From: Endozoicomonas sp. NE40
GTDB lineage: Bacteria > Pseudomonadota > Gammaproteobacteria > Pseudomonadales > Endozoicomonadaceae
DNA length: 64,000 bases
Reading direction: 5' to 3'
Assembly: GCF_040549045.1 (NCBI RefSeq)
Contig: NZ_JBEWTB010000002.1
Span: forward strand, 4,452,501 to 4,516,500
The notes under the pieces are model-generated. The model searched no databases, had not been told where the DNA came from, and saw only the letters and a list, made by a program, of their open reading frames with translations. Made by a program: the position numbers and the translations under genes. Numbering within the stretch: position 1 is the stretch's first letter; each line of letters opens with the position of its first letter. Positions 37,901 through 46,833 of this stretch are shown piece after piece.

Positions 37901-39382
37901 CAGGTGGATGTCTGAAAATGCACCGTCAGCCTGCAGCTCCCCTTTAGTAGCAACCGTTACTTTCCCCAGTTTTGCAGACAGCCGGAAATTCAGCTGTCTG
38001 AACAGGGCGTCAATGAGTGGATCTGGCGAAGCTTTTACACTCTTGAACAATGAGGCAGCGCCGGCGGTGGCGAATTCAGGGAGTTCAACATTGATCTCCT
38101 GAGCATTCAGGGAAACAAAATTGGGTGCCTGAGTCACCTGACCGATTTCTTTCAACAGGCCATAACCGGCAGACAGGGCGTTCGGAGCCGTAATGTAGTT
38201 AAACAGCATTTGTCCTGCACTGCCTGAAAGTCCAGCCTTTATACCGCTGGCGGTTACGTTGGCTTTAACCACCTGACCGTCTGGCATATCAACGGCTGTT
38301 GTTGCCTTCAGTTCTGATATTTTGAAAACAGGACACATCTTGCCACCCGGGCCTTTGACAAAGTCTATGCCTGCAATGCAGACATTAACGTTGTCGAGTA
38401 CGATTTGTCCTTCCGGGGTATTGAGTACCAGATGGTCCAGAGGAATATCAATACGCACGCTTCTGGGTTTCCCCTGTCCGGAGTGGCTCGCGGCGTAAAA
38501 ATCTCTCACGGAGGCCAGAAACTTTGAGAGAGGCTCAATCACCTTTTTTCCGTTGGAGGCAAGGCTTTCATAGGATTGAGCAGCTTTCTCACATTCACGA
38601 CAGAGAGCGGCAGCCTGTTCGCGTTGTTTAGGGAGTGCCTGTTGCTCTTCTTCCAACTCTTTTTTCAGCGCTGCTTTTTTTTCCTGAAGCTCTCTGGTTC
38701 TGGATGCTTTGAAGAGCTTTAGTTGACCCGACCCGTTTTCCAGTTTTTTGATTTTATCTTCAAGTGTCTTAATTTTTTTCTCGGTGTCTACACAGAGATT
38801 TCTGGCTTTCTCATACTGTTTCTTAGCCGCTTTCTTGATTTTTTTGCTCTCTTCAAGCTCTTTTTTGTCCATTAAATAGCCAGTTGATGCGACGATTTTT
38901 TTGGCTATTTTTGAGATCAGTGAAGAAAATGCAGAGCTTTTCGATTGGTAGGCCAACGGTTGTGACGCTTCGGTACTGGTCTTGTGCAATGGTTGGCTAT
39001 GATCAGCAGCGACGTCGACCTCACTGTGACGGGCGGGTGCGTGACTGCTTTGCGTTGCTCTTGTGTCTGGTTGCAGTTCGTGGACGCCGGGTTTTTCCAG
39101 GCTTTTTCTGGACGGAGAGGGTCTGGTGTCAGGGGCTTCTACCACGGACCTGAGCAGATTTATTTCCTGTTCAAGCTTGTCAATCTGGCGCTGTTCAAGG
39201 TCTGGCATCCGGTTTAATGCACAGGCTTTGTCGTGTACCTTTGACTGAGAGGCAGGCACTTCTGTATATGAGACCTCCTGCCCGTTATGTAGACCTTTTT
39301 CCGTCGTCTGTTCGCCTCTCTTTGCTTTGTTAGAGGTTTGCAGAACGTCGGAATGTCCTCCTTTAGGCCCAATCCTGTTCAT
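34955..39382 (-). CDS. Giant unknown protein with coiled coil, beta-rich core and PPxY motifs
   Basis: A 1475-residue protein of no recognised family. Residues 1-150 are hydrophilic, about 171-280 form a Lys/Glu-rich coiled coil, about 305-1010 are beta-rich with many short amphipathic strands (for example NTPEGQIVLDNVNVCIAG), and about 1080-1475 are helical, resembling tetratricopeptide/Sel1 repeats (GMKCLYGSHGVVQNLDMAV). Two PPPY motifs occur at 562-565 and 570-573 in a proline-rich linker. It ends in eight alanines. No signal peptide is visible. The gene follows the 1053-residue gene after 40 bases, probably in one operon. The beta-rich part is loosely reminiscent of AsmA-type repeated beta-groove proteins, but this is unproven. 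Confidence 0.65.
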   Translation of the reverse strand: MNRIGPKGGHSDVLQTSNKAKRGEQTTEKGLHNGQEVSYTEVPASQSKVHDKACALNRMPDLEQRQIDKLEQEINLLRSVVEAPDTRPSPSRKSLEKPGVHELQPDTRATQSSHAPARHSEVDVAADHSQPLHKTSTEASQPLAYQSKSSAFSSLISKIAKKIVASTGYLMDKKELEESKKIKKAAKKQYEKARNLCVDTEKKIKTLEDKIKKLENGSGQLKLFKASRTRELQEKKAALKKELEEEQQALPKQREQAAALCRECEKAAQSYESLASNGKKVIEPLSKFLASVRDFYAASHSGQGKPRSVRIDIPLDHLVLNTPEGQIVLDNVNVCIAGIDFVKGPGGKMCPVFKISELKATTAVDMPDGQVVKANVTASGIKAGLSGSAGQMLFNYITAPNALSAGYGLLKEIGQVTQAPNFVSLNAQEINVELPEFATAGAASLFKSVKASPDPLIDALFRQLNFRLSAKLGKVTVATKGELQADGAFSDIHLDYRPKIPDTEAAPAARKGETPRRLNVQCGRAEGNIDNALEVVNELKEVLTPSSPFARWQNIALPLNQPPPYSDNPPPPYSEQPSDTPIIPDDEVRPFPQKKPSQTSDLMTLTGRTQFSASSINIDLTRNVEGAGTGEARLSGCEHIAANVERLSVKNQGDLDATVTVTGINSHVTLTDGKPRPSPQGLSMRPAGLDADVSIGNVKIDISAPEGKGIEKVLGEDTLIRGKLKLTATKPASIHCMKLGENLTVTGEIPDLNTYVSQPFELSRSGNGIHLPEGHVKLKGKVAVTTNKHVTTIRPDLALNSEGVLEVLVDGQHIPLDLSTTISIERTSPKLFVREDPETGAKTITPVISRGELNFDRLKAGPVTMGQVKVVLDGENFGSVHVTEAEVNLKAVTKLLYPPSQDRSAGATSGVKLPKSMKNPIIKWFIKRAARHQRLICDAQLKIVGGAVDLKQLDRVDLKLVPTSRSRIDRFFSWALNKVVQRYKKQLLQFSLAIEDRPVQEKDDNYQSFKATEDVSEPAPKAAYPAPEEAEGDGLEPPEFVDMESIRTAFKRTAVLKLPVPIDIEVPLPLPADCIQPDAKTLSLSSLLRQNTGALVVCGPDVEELEKALEQVDAGNPAAITHLLGIIEQHHDNPSWQGLVHLVAKQFPIKAVEQLFNERPDVKESLAPELLKCADKLLSHPELCIEATQLCQLAGQPLDINRIEQVIEQAETDPLINLTGLALLLETRFNNTLLAKSCYEKALARNPSDPLANRCLGKLLLREQSRTFSFNDVHAAFEHLITAWQAGDRTIRYELEQLESFHSQELDAAHNAVITRAARLRLAMICLEEEQDHHDFTKGMTRLVELALQQSDPLTQQQAIKLIEHRRSTGDLIFHTRDPDVYKTSQQQLETASKHLRELDIKALQPVARELGMKCLYGSHGVVQNLDMAVQLLIIAGSQGDHEARFHLRLAETALKPKQQKSYDKLRAAAAAAAA

Positions 39383-39422
39383 GTAACATCCTGTTTCTGA
39401 CAGTTGTTTTAATTAGGTTGTG

Positions 39423-42400
39423 TTAATTAGGTTGCCTGCGGTCTGTCGCTTCCTGCATCCAGTCCGGAGTCGCCTCTGGTACATTGGTACTTCTATGGCC
39501 ACGGTTCAGGTTAGCCCTTACTGGTGTAATGGCAGCCGGAAGCAGACTCTGAACCGTTTGCTGTCCAGTCTGCATCTGTTGTATCAGCAGGGTTGATAGC
39601 CGGGCCTGGTCATTCAGGGCCTGAAGGTTGTTCAGCAGTGTCGCGAAATGGTTGATCATCTCCAGCTGAGCGGGTGCAATGTCATCTGTTTCTTTTGCCT
39701 GTAACAGCAATGGGCGCATTTCGTGTATTTTGTTGACAAATTCATCAGGGGTAAGGGTCAGCTCACGGGGTATCGAAAACAGCTGTTGTACGAAACGGTT
39801 ATAAGGATGATCATCAGAAGTGTTAAATGAATGACAAAATGCTGTTGCCACTTCCGGCTTCTCATGGGTATGTTGCCAGAGTTCATGAAAGGCTTCTTTT
39901 CCAGCCTCTTTCATTTCGGCAGGTAATTCCGGGTTGGAAAGTGTTTCAAGCAGCAGCCTGGCAGCATCAATATATCTTGGATAACCGATACTACCGTCCT
40001 TGATCTCCCAGCGAATCCTTGCTTTCAGGGCATCCGGGTTGTGGTTTTGAATACCCGTTTCCAGAATCTGTTCAGCGGCAAACTCTCCCTGGATGTGAAG
40101 ATGTAATTCAGCAGAAGGTACTGGTAATTTATATCTCTGCATCAGGTTGCTGATCCGGTTGATAAGTTCCGGGGCTTCAGGATCAATCGCTGACAGGTCG
40201 GCCAGTGGTCTGGTGGGATATTCCCGCAGGATTTGAACCACGGACTCTCCAACCACACTTTCGATGGCGTCCACTGTTTGTGCAAGTGCTTTTGGTGACC
40301 CCTCAAAGCGACCGCTTTTGACATGGTCGCAGATCAGCTGAGTGACCACTTCTCCGGGGCAGCGTCCCTCTTTGACCAGACGAAGTAACTGACACATGGC
40401 CTCTGAGCCAGCGAACGGGCCAGACTTGTAAGCAAACGACAGCGTATCAATGACCAGCTCGATATTGTCTGGCTCTTCACGCTCAAAATCCAAAGCCTTT
40501 TCTGTCAGCCAGTCCGGGTCTGCAGTTTCAGGTACTTCAGCATAATGTTTTCTTTGTAACAGTGCGGCGAAAATAGCGACGGATTTTGGTGGGTCTACTT
40601 CTGTCAGTTCGTGGGCAATTTTATAATATTCAGCCCGCTCAACCGGGTCATCGCATTCGAGGATTAACTTTTTGTAAACCGGTGCGGTGATGGCCAGACA
40701 GGCTCTGAGTGCTTCGCGGTGATGCTGGCGCTGCTTTAACTCCTTATACATCATGACCAGTTGCCTTGACTGTTCGGGACTGGTGGGGTCTGTCGCCTTT
40801 TCGCGGCTGGCAAGAATACACTGTTGTTCCAGTCGTTTCGGGCAGATCAGGAGTCTTGAGTTAATCAAAGACCAGTACTGAAGCAGGTCGCCACCGATCT
40901 GGTCGAACAGCTCGGTCATGACAATGGTTCCATGATCGTCTTCTTTTCCACTACCGGGTATCAGTCCGGGAAGTTGGACTTCAATCTGTGCGCCTACCTG
41001 AATGGACGAACCGTTTGCAGTTTGGGTAATTCTGGTGAACCGGGAACGAAGCAGCGGACCGAGTATCAGCTTAATCAGCGGGTTGCTGCTTTCAACCTCA
41101 ATATAACCTTTGTCCTGCCTTTCACGGTCGGATAGCTTTTCCAGTTGCTTTCTGGAATGTTTCAGGTCTTTAAGAGCAATGTCGCCTTTGCGCACCGGGG
41201 CGTGCAGGGATAGTTTTGTTTTTCCGCCCAGTAAAGTACCCAACAGACGTAACAGTAAGGATGAAGACAGTTTTAGATGCTTTGGTTCAAGTGTCAGCTC
41301 ACAGCTCAGTGAGCCGTTGTGATCCTTATCCATATCAGACAGGGCGATCTTATTCAGAGCGACGACGGAAGGTCTGTCGTCATCGGCGTCAAAATCTATT
41401 TCCATCCCCCCCATGGTGGTGACAGCTGACTGGTCAGCCTCCTGATGGATGAGATTAATCTTTTTGGAGATTTTCAGATCTTTGAAGATCGCTGTACCTT
41501 TGTCAAATTCGGCCAGCCCCGGGAGTTTGCTGGCCGGGTCTGCGTACTCTCCGTCAAGCGCATAAGCGGTATTAGTGTTACTGTACTTAACCTCCAGCTC
41601 TGTCAGTGAAACCTGAACAGCGGTGTTGTCACGGGGCAGGTTTGGGCTGTTTTTACCTTCTCGTAACCAGGTGTAGGCTGACGTGAAGTTAAGAAATTTA
41701 CCAATATCAGTTCCCAGATGTACCTCCCCTAAGTTGGTTGCAACTTTCAGGCTGACAGGTTCTTCCTGGTACTCCACAGGAATATCTACATCACAGCGTA
41801 CCTGATGTATGCTGATGGTTGTCTGGCGTTGCTGGTCCTGAATTTCAGTGCTTTCGCTACCGGGGGGCTGCAGACAGGCTGACAGGGACAGGTTGGATAC
41901 AACAAGAGGCCCGTTCTGGGTCTCTATGGTCAGTTTGGGGATTTTAAGGTGCTGATAAATACCAGCTTTTTGGGGGTCGAGGTCTTTAAATGCCGTCAGG
42001 AGTATATCGGTGAATATTTGCTGCCAGGTTTCATCCGTCATATCAAAAGTTACCCCGGCCCATTTTTCCAATAGCTGGTATCTGGCCAGGTTAGCCGCCC
42101 GCTTCTGAGCCTGAGGCACAATAAAATGTTTAAAGGGCTTGGCGATGACCTGATTGGCAACGGGTTTAACAACGCGTTCTGCCAGTGGCTTGATCAGAAA
42201 GTCCCTGACAGGGCTGATGATATAATTTTTAAGCCCCTGTACGATCCAGTTGCCTGACCCACTGGTTTCTGGTGTGGCTGCTTTGCTGGTTCCTTCAGCC
42301 TGTTCAGGGGACGTTCCCCAAAACCAGCCAAAGGCGCGTTGCAGACGGCCGGGCTGTGGCTGCTGGATATCAACCTGCATTTTTTGTATTGGTTTGAAGG

Positions 42401-42584
42401 AATCAGTGGTTCCGTCATCTTTCCGGCTGGGTATTTGCCTGAACACCTGGTTAAGGTCGACCGTGTCTACTTTTCGATGCTCATGGGATGGGTCTGATGA
42501 AGAAGTATCAGGACGAGGCAGGCTCTCCAGTGCATCATAAAACGGTAACGAGTCTGTGGGAGATGACGGTCTGCTGGGTTCCAT
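39423..42584 (-). CDS. Giant unknown protein, apparent paralogue of its downstream neighbour
   Basis: A 1053-residue protein of no recognised family. A proline/serine-rich N-terminus (residues 1-80) is followed by amphipathic helices (WIVQGLKNYIISPVRDFLIK), a beta-rich stretch from about 205 to 570 (LTIETQNGPLVVSNLSL) and a helical C-terminus. Order of parts and local similarities to the 1475-residue neighbour (NPLIKLILGPLL here, NPIIKWFIKRAA there) suggest a shared origin. No signal peptide or long membrane helix is apparent. The 250-base upstream region holds the lon terminator and AT-rich DNA with a TATAAT at about 42735-42740 on the minus strand as a possible -10 element. Confidence 0.62.
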   Translation of the reverse strand: MEPSRPSSPTDSLPFYDALESLPRPDTSSSDPSHEHRKVDTVDLNQVFRQIPSRKDDGTTDSFKPIQKMQVDIQQPQPGRLQRAFGWFWGTSPEQAEGTSKAATPETSGSGNWIVQGLKNYIISPVRDFLIKPLAERVVKPVANQVIAKPFKHFIVPQAQKRAANLARYQLLEKWAGVTFDMTDETWQQIFTDILLTAFKDLDPQKAGIYQHLKIPKLTIETQNGPLVVSNLSLSACLQPPGSESTEIQDQQRQTTISIHQVRCDVDIPVEYQEEPVSLKVATNLGEVHLGTDIGKFLNFTSAYTWLREGKNSPNLPRDNTAVQVSLTELEVKYSNTNTAYALDGEYADPASKLPGLAEFDKGTAIFKDLKISKKINLIHQEADQSAVTTMGGMEIDFDADDDRPSVVALNKIALSDMDKDHNGSLSCELTLEPKHLKLSSSLLLRLLGTLLGGKTKLSLHAPVRKGDIALKDLKHSRKQLEKLSDRERQDKGYIEVESSNPLIKLILGPLLRSRFTRITQTANGSSIQVGAQIEVQLPGLIPGSGKEDDHGTIVMTELFDQIGGDLLQYWSLINSRLLICPKRLEQQCILASREKATDPTSPEQSRQLVMMYKELKQRQHHREALRACLAITAPVYKKLILECDDPVERAEYYKIAHELTEVDPPKSVAIFAALLQRKHYAEVPETADPDWLTEKALDFEREEPDNIELVIDTLSFAYKSGPFAGSEAMCQLLRLVKEGRCPGEVVTQLICDHVKSGRFEGSPKALAQTVDAIESVVGESVVQILREYPTRPLADLSAIDPEAPELINRISNLMQRYKLPVPSAELHLHIQGEFAAEQILETGIQNHNPDALKARIRWEIKDGSIGYPRYIDAARLLLETLSNPELPAEMKEAGKEAFHELWQHTHEKPEVATAFCHSFNTSDDHPYNRFVQQLFSIPRELTLTPDEFVNKIHEMRPLLLQAKETDDIAPAQLEMINHFATLLNNLQALNDQARLSTLLIQQMQTGQQTVQSLLPAAITPVRANLNRGHRSTNVPEATPDWMQEATDRRQPN

Positions 42585-42796
42585 GCTTGCCGGGCTTTAA
42601 ACAGCCGTGTCCTGTGGTAATGAGCACTGTTTAAAGTCTAGCAGTCGGAGTCCTGACTTATCGTTTAGATAAAAGGCTGATTTTATATGCGTTAACAGTA
42701 TCAGGTATTTTTGGACAGAACCGTGTGCAGGCATTATAAATATACATGCTCACTCATGTGTCCAAACGGGGGTTGCCCTCGTTCATAGAGCGTAAG

Positions 42797-42828
42797 AAAA
42801 AATCTGTGCCGCCTTATACTGGCGGCAC
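42797..42828 (-). terminator. Rho-independent terminator of lon
   Basis: On the minus strand GTGCCGCC and GGCGGCAC form an 8-bp GC-rich stem with a 7-base loop, followed by AGATTTTTTC. It starts 9 bases after the lon stop. Confidence 0.85.
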
Positions 42829-42836
42829 AGTGCGTT

Positions 42837-45281
42837 TTAGCTTCTGTTTTTCTTTTTCGTTGTTTTGCGTGCAGCTTTTCTCGCAAACATCAGCTGATAG
42901 ACATCGTTGTAAACGCTTGCGAAATGCACGTTCATTCCTGAGCGAATGTAGTCAGGCAGTTCGTCGTAATCTCGACGGTTTTCCTCTGGCAGAATCAGTT
43001 CTGAAATGCCCTGTCTGCGGGCTGCAATCACTTTCTCGCGAATACCTCCGACAGCCAGTACCCGACCTGTCAGGGTCAGCTCTCCGGTCATGGCGACCGA
43101 TCTGGGCTTTTTTCCCTGCGCCAGTGAGATCAGGGCGGTCGCCATTGTCACGCCTGCGCTGGGACCGTCTTTAGGGGTAGCGCCCTCAGGTACATGCAGG
43201 TGGATAAAGGCTTTTTCAAAAAACTTTTCATCGGCACCGAACTGGCTGGTCTGGCTGGAAACATAGCTGTAGGCAATTTCAGCCGATTCTTTCATCACAT
43301 CGCCCAGCTTGCCCGTCAGTTTGAATCCGGCCCGTTGACGATGCACCAGCCCCGCTTCCACGGGAAGGGTGGCACCGCCCATGGAGGTCCAGGCCAGCCC
43401 GGTTACCACGCCAATACCGTCAATGGCTTTCTCTTTACGGAAGTAGGGTGCGCCCAGATATTCCTCAAGGCTTTTGATGGTAACGCTCAGGCTCTTCTGT
43501 TTGCCTTTCAGCAGTACTACCACGGCTTTGCGAATGATTTTCTGCAGCAGTTTTTCCAGATGACGAACACCCGCTTCACGGGCATAGCCTTCTATCAGCA
43601 CTTTCAGAGTGGCGTCAGAAATTTTCAGTTGAGCCTTTTTCAGTCCGGCATTCTTCAGCAGCTTGGGCCACAGGTGGTTTCTGGCAATTGCCAGCTTCTC
43701 TTCGGTGATGTAGCCGGACAGCCTGATGGTGTCCATACGGTCGAGCAGTGGCCCGGGAATGGTGTCGAGCTGGTTGGCAGTGCTGACAAACAGTACTTTG
43801 GACAGATCAATGCGCATATCCAGGTAATGATCCAGGAATTCACTGTTCTGTTCCGGGTCCAGAACCTCCAACAGTGCGGAGGCTGGGTCACCCCGGTAGG
43901 AGGCACCGATTTTGTCAATTTCATCCAGCATAATGACCGGGTTGGCAACATCAACCTCTTTTAGCGCCTGAACCAGTTTGCCCGGCAGGGCACCAACGTA
44001 GGTACGACGGTGGCCTTTTATTTCTGCTTCGTCCTGCATGCCCCCAAGGCTGAAACGGTAGAACTTGCGGCCCAGAGATTTTGCGACCGAGCGACCAATG
44101 GATGTTTTGCCCACTCCGGGTGGGCCAACCAGCAACATGATGGAGCCGGAAATTTCTTTCTTGAATGCTCCGACAGCCAGGAATTCAATAATTCGATCCT
44201 TGACGTCTTCCAGCCCGTCATGGTCTTCGTCGAGCACCTTGCGGGCAAAGTCCAGGTCAAGGTTGTCCTCAGAATAACGTCCCCAGGGAACAGAAGTCGC
44301 CCAGTCCAGATAGTTGCGACAGATAGCGTACTCCGGTGAACCGACTTCCAGAATGGATAGCTTCTTCAGCTCGTCGTCAATTTTTTTACGGGCGGTTTCA
44401 GGCACTTCAAGCGTTTTAAGACGGGACTCGAACTCTTCTATCTCAGCGGTACGGTCATCCTTGGAGATGCCCAGCTCTTTCTGAATAACTTTGAGCTGCT
44501 CACGGAGGAAGAACTCTCGCTGGTGTTTGCTGATCTTACGATTGACTTCAGCATTAATCTCACCCTGCAGTCTTGCCACTTCCTGCTCTTTACGGATCAG
44601 AACCAGCACTTTTTCCATGCGCCGCTGGACTTTCAGGGTTTCCAGAACATCCTGCAGTTCCTGACCGGGGGCGGTGGTGATAGCTGCGGCGAAGTCGGCC
44701 AGCGGGGAGGGGTCTTTGGGGCTAAAGCGGTTCAGATAATTTTTCAGTTCTTCGCTGTAGAGCGGGTTCAGCGGAATCAATTCCTTAATAGCCTGAATCA
44801 AGGCCAGGGCATAGGCTTTGATTTCGTCGCTGTCGTCCTGAATGTTTTCTGGATATTCCACCTGAACCAGATAAGGAGGGCGTCTGCGTAACCATTGCTT
44901 GATACGGAAACGCTGCATGCCCAGGGCAATAAACTGGATCTGGTCACCTTCACCCACTACATTATGAATTTTGACGGTACAGCCAACCTCTGGAAAGTCT
45001 TCCGGATCAACCTTCGTGCTGTCGCCCGGCATACCTGCTACATAGCTCAGGCCAACCACTTTATGGGGGCTCTGGCTGACCCGTTGCAGAGTTTCTTCCC
45101 AGTCTTCGGAACTGAATACCAGTGGCTGAACCTGTGCCGGGAAGAATGGACGGTTGGATACAGGTATCAGGTAAAGTTTGTCTGGAAGTGCGTGTTCAGG
45201 AAGAACCAGTGTGGTGCCTGTTTCTATATCCTGCTCATCAGCAGAAATAACTTCTGGATCGATAGATTCCTGGTCTGTCAT
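42837..45281 (-). CDS. lon: ATP-dependent Lon-type protease
   Basis: A cytosolic AAA+ serine protease that degrades damaged and regulatory proteins. The 814-residue protein has the N-terminal substrate domain (LYLIPVSNRPFFPAQVQP), Walker A GPPGVGKTS near residue 380, and the catalytic Ser708 in PKDGPSAGVTMA with a Lys about 43 residues later. The N-terminal signature and extra N- and C-terminal extensions (acidic start, KKKNRS end) fit the second-Lon group typified by P. aeruginosa AsrA better than the classic 784-residue Lon. A 20-base palindrome lies between it and the divergent gene. Confidence 0.9.
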   Translation of the reverse strand: MTDQESIDPEVISADEQDIETGTTLVLPEHALPDKLYLIPVSNRPFFPAQVQPLVFSSEDWEETLQRVSQSPHKVVGLSYVAGMPGDSTKVDPEDFPEVGCTVKIHNVVGEGDQIQFIALGMQRFRIKQWLRRRPPYLVQVEYPENIQDDSDEIKAYALALIQAIKELIPLNPLYSEELKNYLNRFSPKDPSPLADFAAAITTAPGQELQDVLETLKVQRRMEKVLVLIRKEQEVARLQGEINAEVNRKISKHQREFFLREQLKVIQKELGISKDDRTAEIEEFESRLKTLEVPETARKKIDDELKKLSILEVGSPEYAICRNYLDWATSVPWGRYSEDNLDLDFARKVLDEDHDGLEDVKDRIIEFLAVGAFKKEISGSIMLLVGPPGVGKTSIGRSVAKSLGRKFYRFSLGGMQDEAEIKGHRRTYVGALPGKLVQALKEVDVANPVIMLDEIDKIGASYRGDPASALLEVLDPEQNSEFLDHYLDMRIDLSKVLFVSTANQLDTIPGPLLDRMDTIRLSGYITEEKLAIARNHLWPKLLKNAGLKKAQLKISDATLKVLIEGYAREAGVRHLEKLLQKIIRKAVVVLLKGKQKSLSVTIKSLEEYLGAPYFRKEKAIDGIGVVTGLAWTSMGGATLPVEAGLVHRQRAGFKLTGKLGDVMKESAEIAYSYVSSQTSQFGADEKFFEKAFIHLHVPEGATPKDGPSAGVTMATALISLAQGKKPRSVAMTGELTLTGRVLAVGGIREKVIAARRQGISELILPEENRRDYDELPDYIRSGMNVHFASVYNDVYQLMFARKAARKTTKKKNRS

Positions 45282-45317
45282 GATGTTTGATAGCCGGTTT
45301 GATTTGTTGAAGTGGAT

Positions 45318-45337
45318 AATGACTATTTGGAGTCATT
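45318..45337. promoter_or_regulatory. 20-bp palindrome between lon and the DUF924 gene
   Basis: AATGACT and AGTCATT are perfect inverted repeats with a 6-base spacer, 37 bases upstream of the lon start. It could be an operator for a dimeric regulator or a 5'-UTR hairpin. No sigma-32-type promoter could be read with confidence. Confidence 0.4.
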
Positions 45338-45427
45338 CCGGGTAATTTCAATAGAGACTGTGTTTAAGTATGGTTTACTGAATCGTGCTTGCCATCGATA
45401 AATGTCATGCCTGAGGGAGGCAAAATA

Positions 45428-46012
45428 ATGAACAGTCAGCAGGTTCTGGATTTCTGGTTTGGCGGCGAGGCTCTAGGAAAGGCGCAGCTTAAACGCTGGT
45501 GGCATAAAGACAGTGATGTGGATGCAGAAATAACATCCCGGTTCCGGGAACTGGTTAATGATGTACATCAGGGGCTTGGCGATAAGTGGTCGGAAAGGGC
45601 TGAAGGTCGGTTAGCCGCGATCATCTGCCTTGATCAGTTTCCCCGCAATATGTTTCGTGACCAACCACAGGCTTTTCAGTATGACCAGAAAGCGCTTGAA
45701 TTGTGCAGGCAAGGTTTAGAAAGCGGTGCTTATCAGGAGCTGCCGTTACTCTGGCAATCTTTCTTTTTTATGCCACTGATGCACAGCGAAGATCTGGCGG
45801 ATCAGAATGACTGTGTTAAACAGTTTACCCGGCTGACCGACCAGGCTGACGGGTCACTGAAAGAGTATTTGTCCGGTTCTCTGGACTTTGCCAGACAGCA
45901 TCGGGATATAGTGCAAAAGTTTGGTCGCTATCCTCACCGGAATGCCATTCTGGGCAGAGAGAGTTCTGAGGAAGAACTGGCATTTCTTCAGCAACCCGGC
46001 TCATCGTTTTAA
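45428..46012 (+). CDS. DUF924 family protein
   Basis: A 194-residue soluble protein of unknown function. VLDFWFGGEALGKAQLKRWW, ICLDQFPRNMFRDQPQAFQYD and FFFMPLMHSEDLADQ are the conserved DUF924 blocks (a tetratricopeptide-like helical fold). The start is ATG 45428, with GGAGG 8 bases upstream; the open frame begins 13 codons earlier at 45389. It is divergent from lon. Confidence 0.88.
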   Translation: MNSQQVLDFWFGGEALGKAQLKRWWHKDSDVDAEITSRFRELVNDVHQGLGDKWSERAEGRLAAIICLDQFPRNMFRDQPQAFQYDQKALELCRQGLESGAYQELPLLWQSFFFMPLMHSEDLADQNDCVKQFTRLTDQADGSLKEYLSGSLDFARQHRDIVQKFGRYPHRNAILGRESSEEELAFLQQPGSSF

Positions 46013-46015
46013 GGC

Positions 46016-46366
46016 TCATGTTTTGATGGGATAACGACGGGTCATTGTTGGGCTGATACCCTGGAGTTCGACTCTGTCTGCCTGACAGGCACGAAACGCC
46101 AGTGCCTCCTGAAGGCTGCTAAAACTGAACTCGGTATAACGGCTGGCGCGGCTGGCGTCCCGGTATTCAATAAATAAAATGGAATAGATGGCAACGGTGC
46201 CTCTGCCAGTTTTTATTCTGGCTTGCGACAGCCAGGTATGCAGTGGGCAGTCATACAAACAGTGCCAGAGCTGAAGATCGTATTGATCCAGAGTCTCGTG
46301 AGCAAACTCCGGCATCGCAGGCGTCGAGTCAGAGTGGGCAACGGGAATACTGGGTAAGGCATTCAT
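46016..46366 (-). CDS. Small hypothetical protein
   Basis: A 116-residue protein of no recognised family. It is mostly hydrophilic, with three Cys residues (HCLYDCP near residue 35 and ACQAD near residue 93) and a FSSLQEALAFRA helix. It ends 4 bases past the stop of the convergent DUF924 gene. It lacks a signal peptide. The 242 bases on its other side lead to the tRNA genes and hold no further gene. Confidence 0.5.
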   Translation of the reverse strand: MNALPSIPVAHSDSTPAMPEFAHETLDQYDLQLWHCLYDCPLHTWLSQARIKTGRGTVAIYSILFIEYRDASRASRYTEFSFSSLQEALAFRACQADRVELQGISPTMTRRYPIKT

Positions 46367-46548
46367 TGAGCAGCAGGCAGAAACCTTTCAGAAAATGAAC
46401 GCCCATTAAATCAGTGTTGTTACCGTTGTACAAGACGGGCTTTCCATAGACTGAAGAGTTAAAAACGGACGTTTTTTCTAACGATATCAGCTGGTTGTCA
46501 GAAAAATGACTTTCTAGTTATTTTCCGAATTTCAACGATTTGCGGTTG

Positions 46549-46577
46549 CGAACTGATCGGCGTTTCTATACATTACG
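46549..46577 (+). promoter_or_regulatory. Probable promoter of the first tRNA cluster
   Basis: TATACAT is followed by the GC-rich ACGCCTCG discriminator that is usual at stable-RNA promoters, about 40 bases before tRNA-Ser. A TTGCGA 15 bases upstream is a weak -35 candidate. Confidence 0.4.
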
Positions 46578-46608
46578 CCTCGTTCGCTGCAGAGGCGAAC
46601 CACAAAAT

Positions 46609-46698
46609 GGTGAGGTGTCCGAGTGGCTGAAGGAGCACGCCTGGAAAGCGTGTATACGTTAACGCGTATCGAGGGTTCGAATCCCTCCCTCACCGCCA
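46609..46698 (+). tRNA. tRNA-Ser (anticodon GGA)
   Basis: A 90-base class II tRNA. The acceptor stem GGTGAGG pairs with CCTCACC, a G discriminator and encoded CCA follow, the anticodon loop reads CTGGAAA, and a long variable arm is present. It reads UCC/UCU codons. Confidence 0.95.
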
Positions 46699-46721
46699 TA
46701 CAGTTTGATAAAAAAATTTGC

Positions 46722-46798
46722 GCGCTCGTAGCTCAGCTGGATAGAGTACCTGGCTACGAACCAGGCGGTCGGAGGTTCGAATCCTCCCGAGCGCGCCA
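46722..46798 (+). tRNA. tRNA-Arg (anticodon ACG)
   Basis: A 77-base tRNA with acceptor GCGCTCG/CGAGCGC, anticodon loop CTACGAA and encoded CCA. The first anticodon A is expected to be edited to inosine by TadA. The same 77 bases recur at 52647, 53027 and 53244. Confidence 0.96.
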
Positions 46799-46804
46799 TA
46801 ATCT

Positions 46805-46833
46805 AAGCCCACATCAATCGATGTGGGCTTTTT
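46805..46833 (+). terminator. Rho-independent terminator of the first tRNA cluster
   Basis: AAGCCCACATC and GATGTGGGCTT form an 11-bp stem with a 4-base loop, followed by T residues, 6 bases after tRNA-Arg. The convergent hydrolase gene ends inside this element. Confidence 0.88.
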
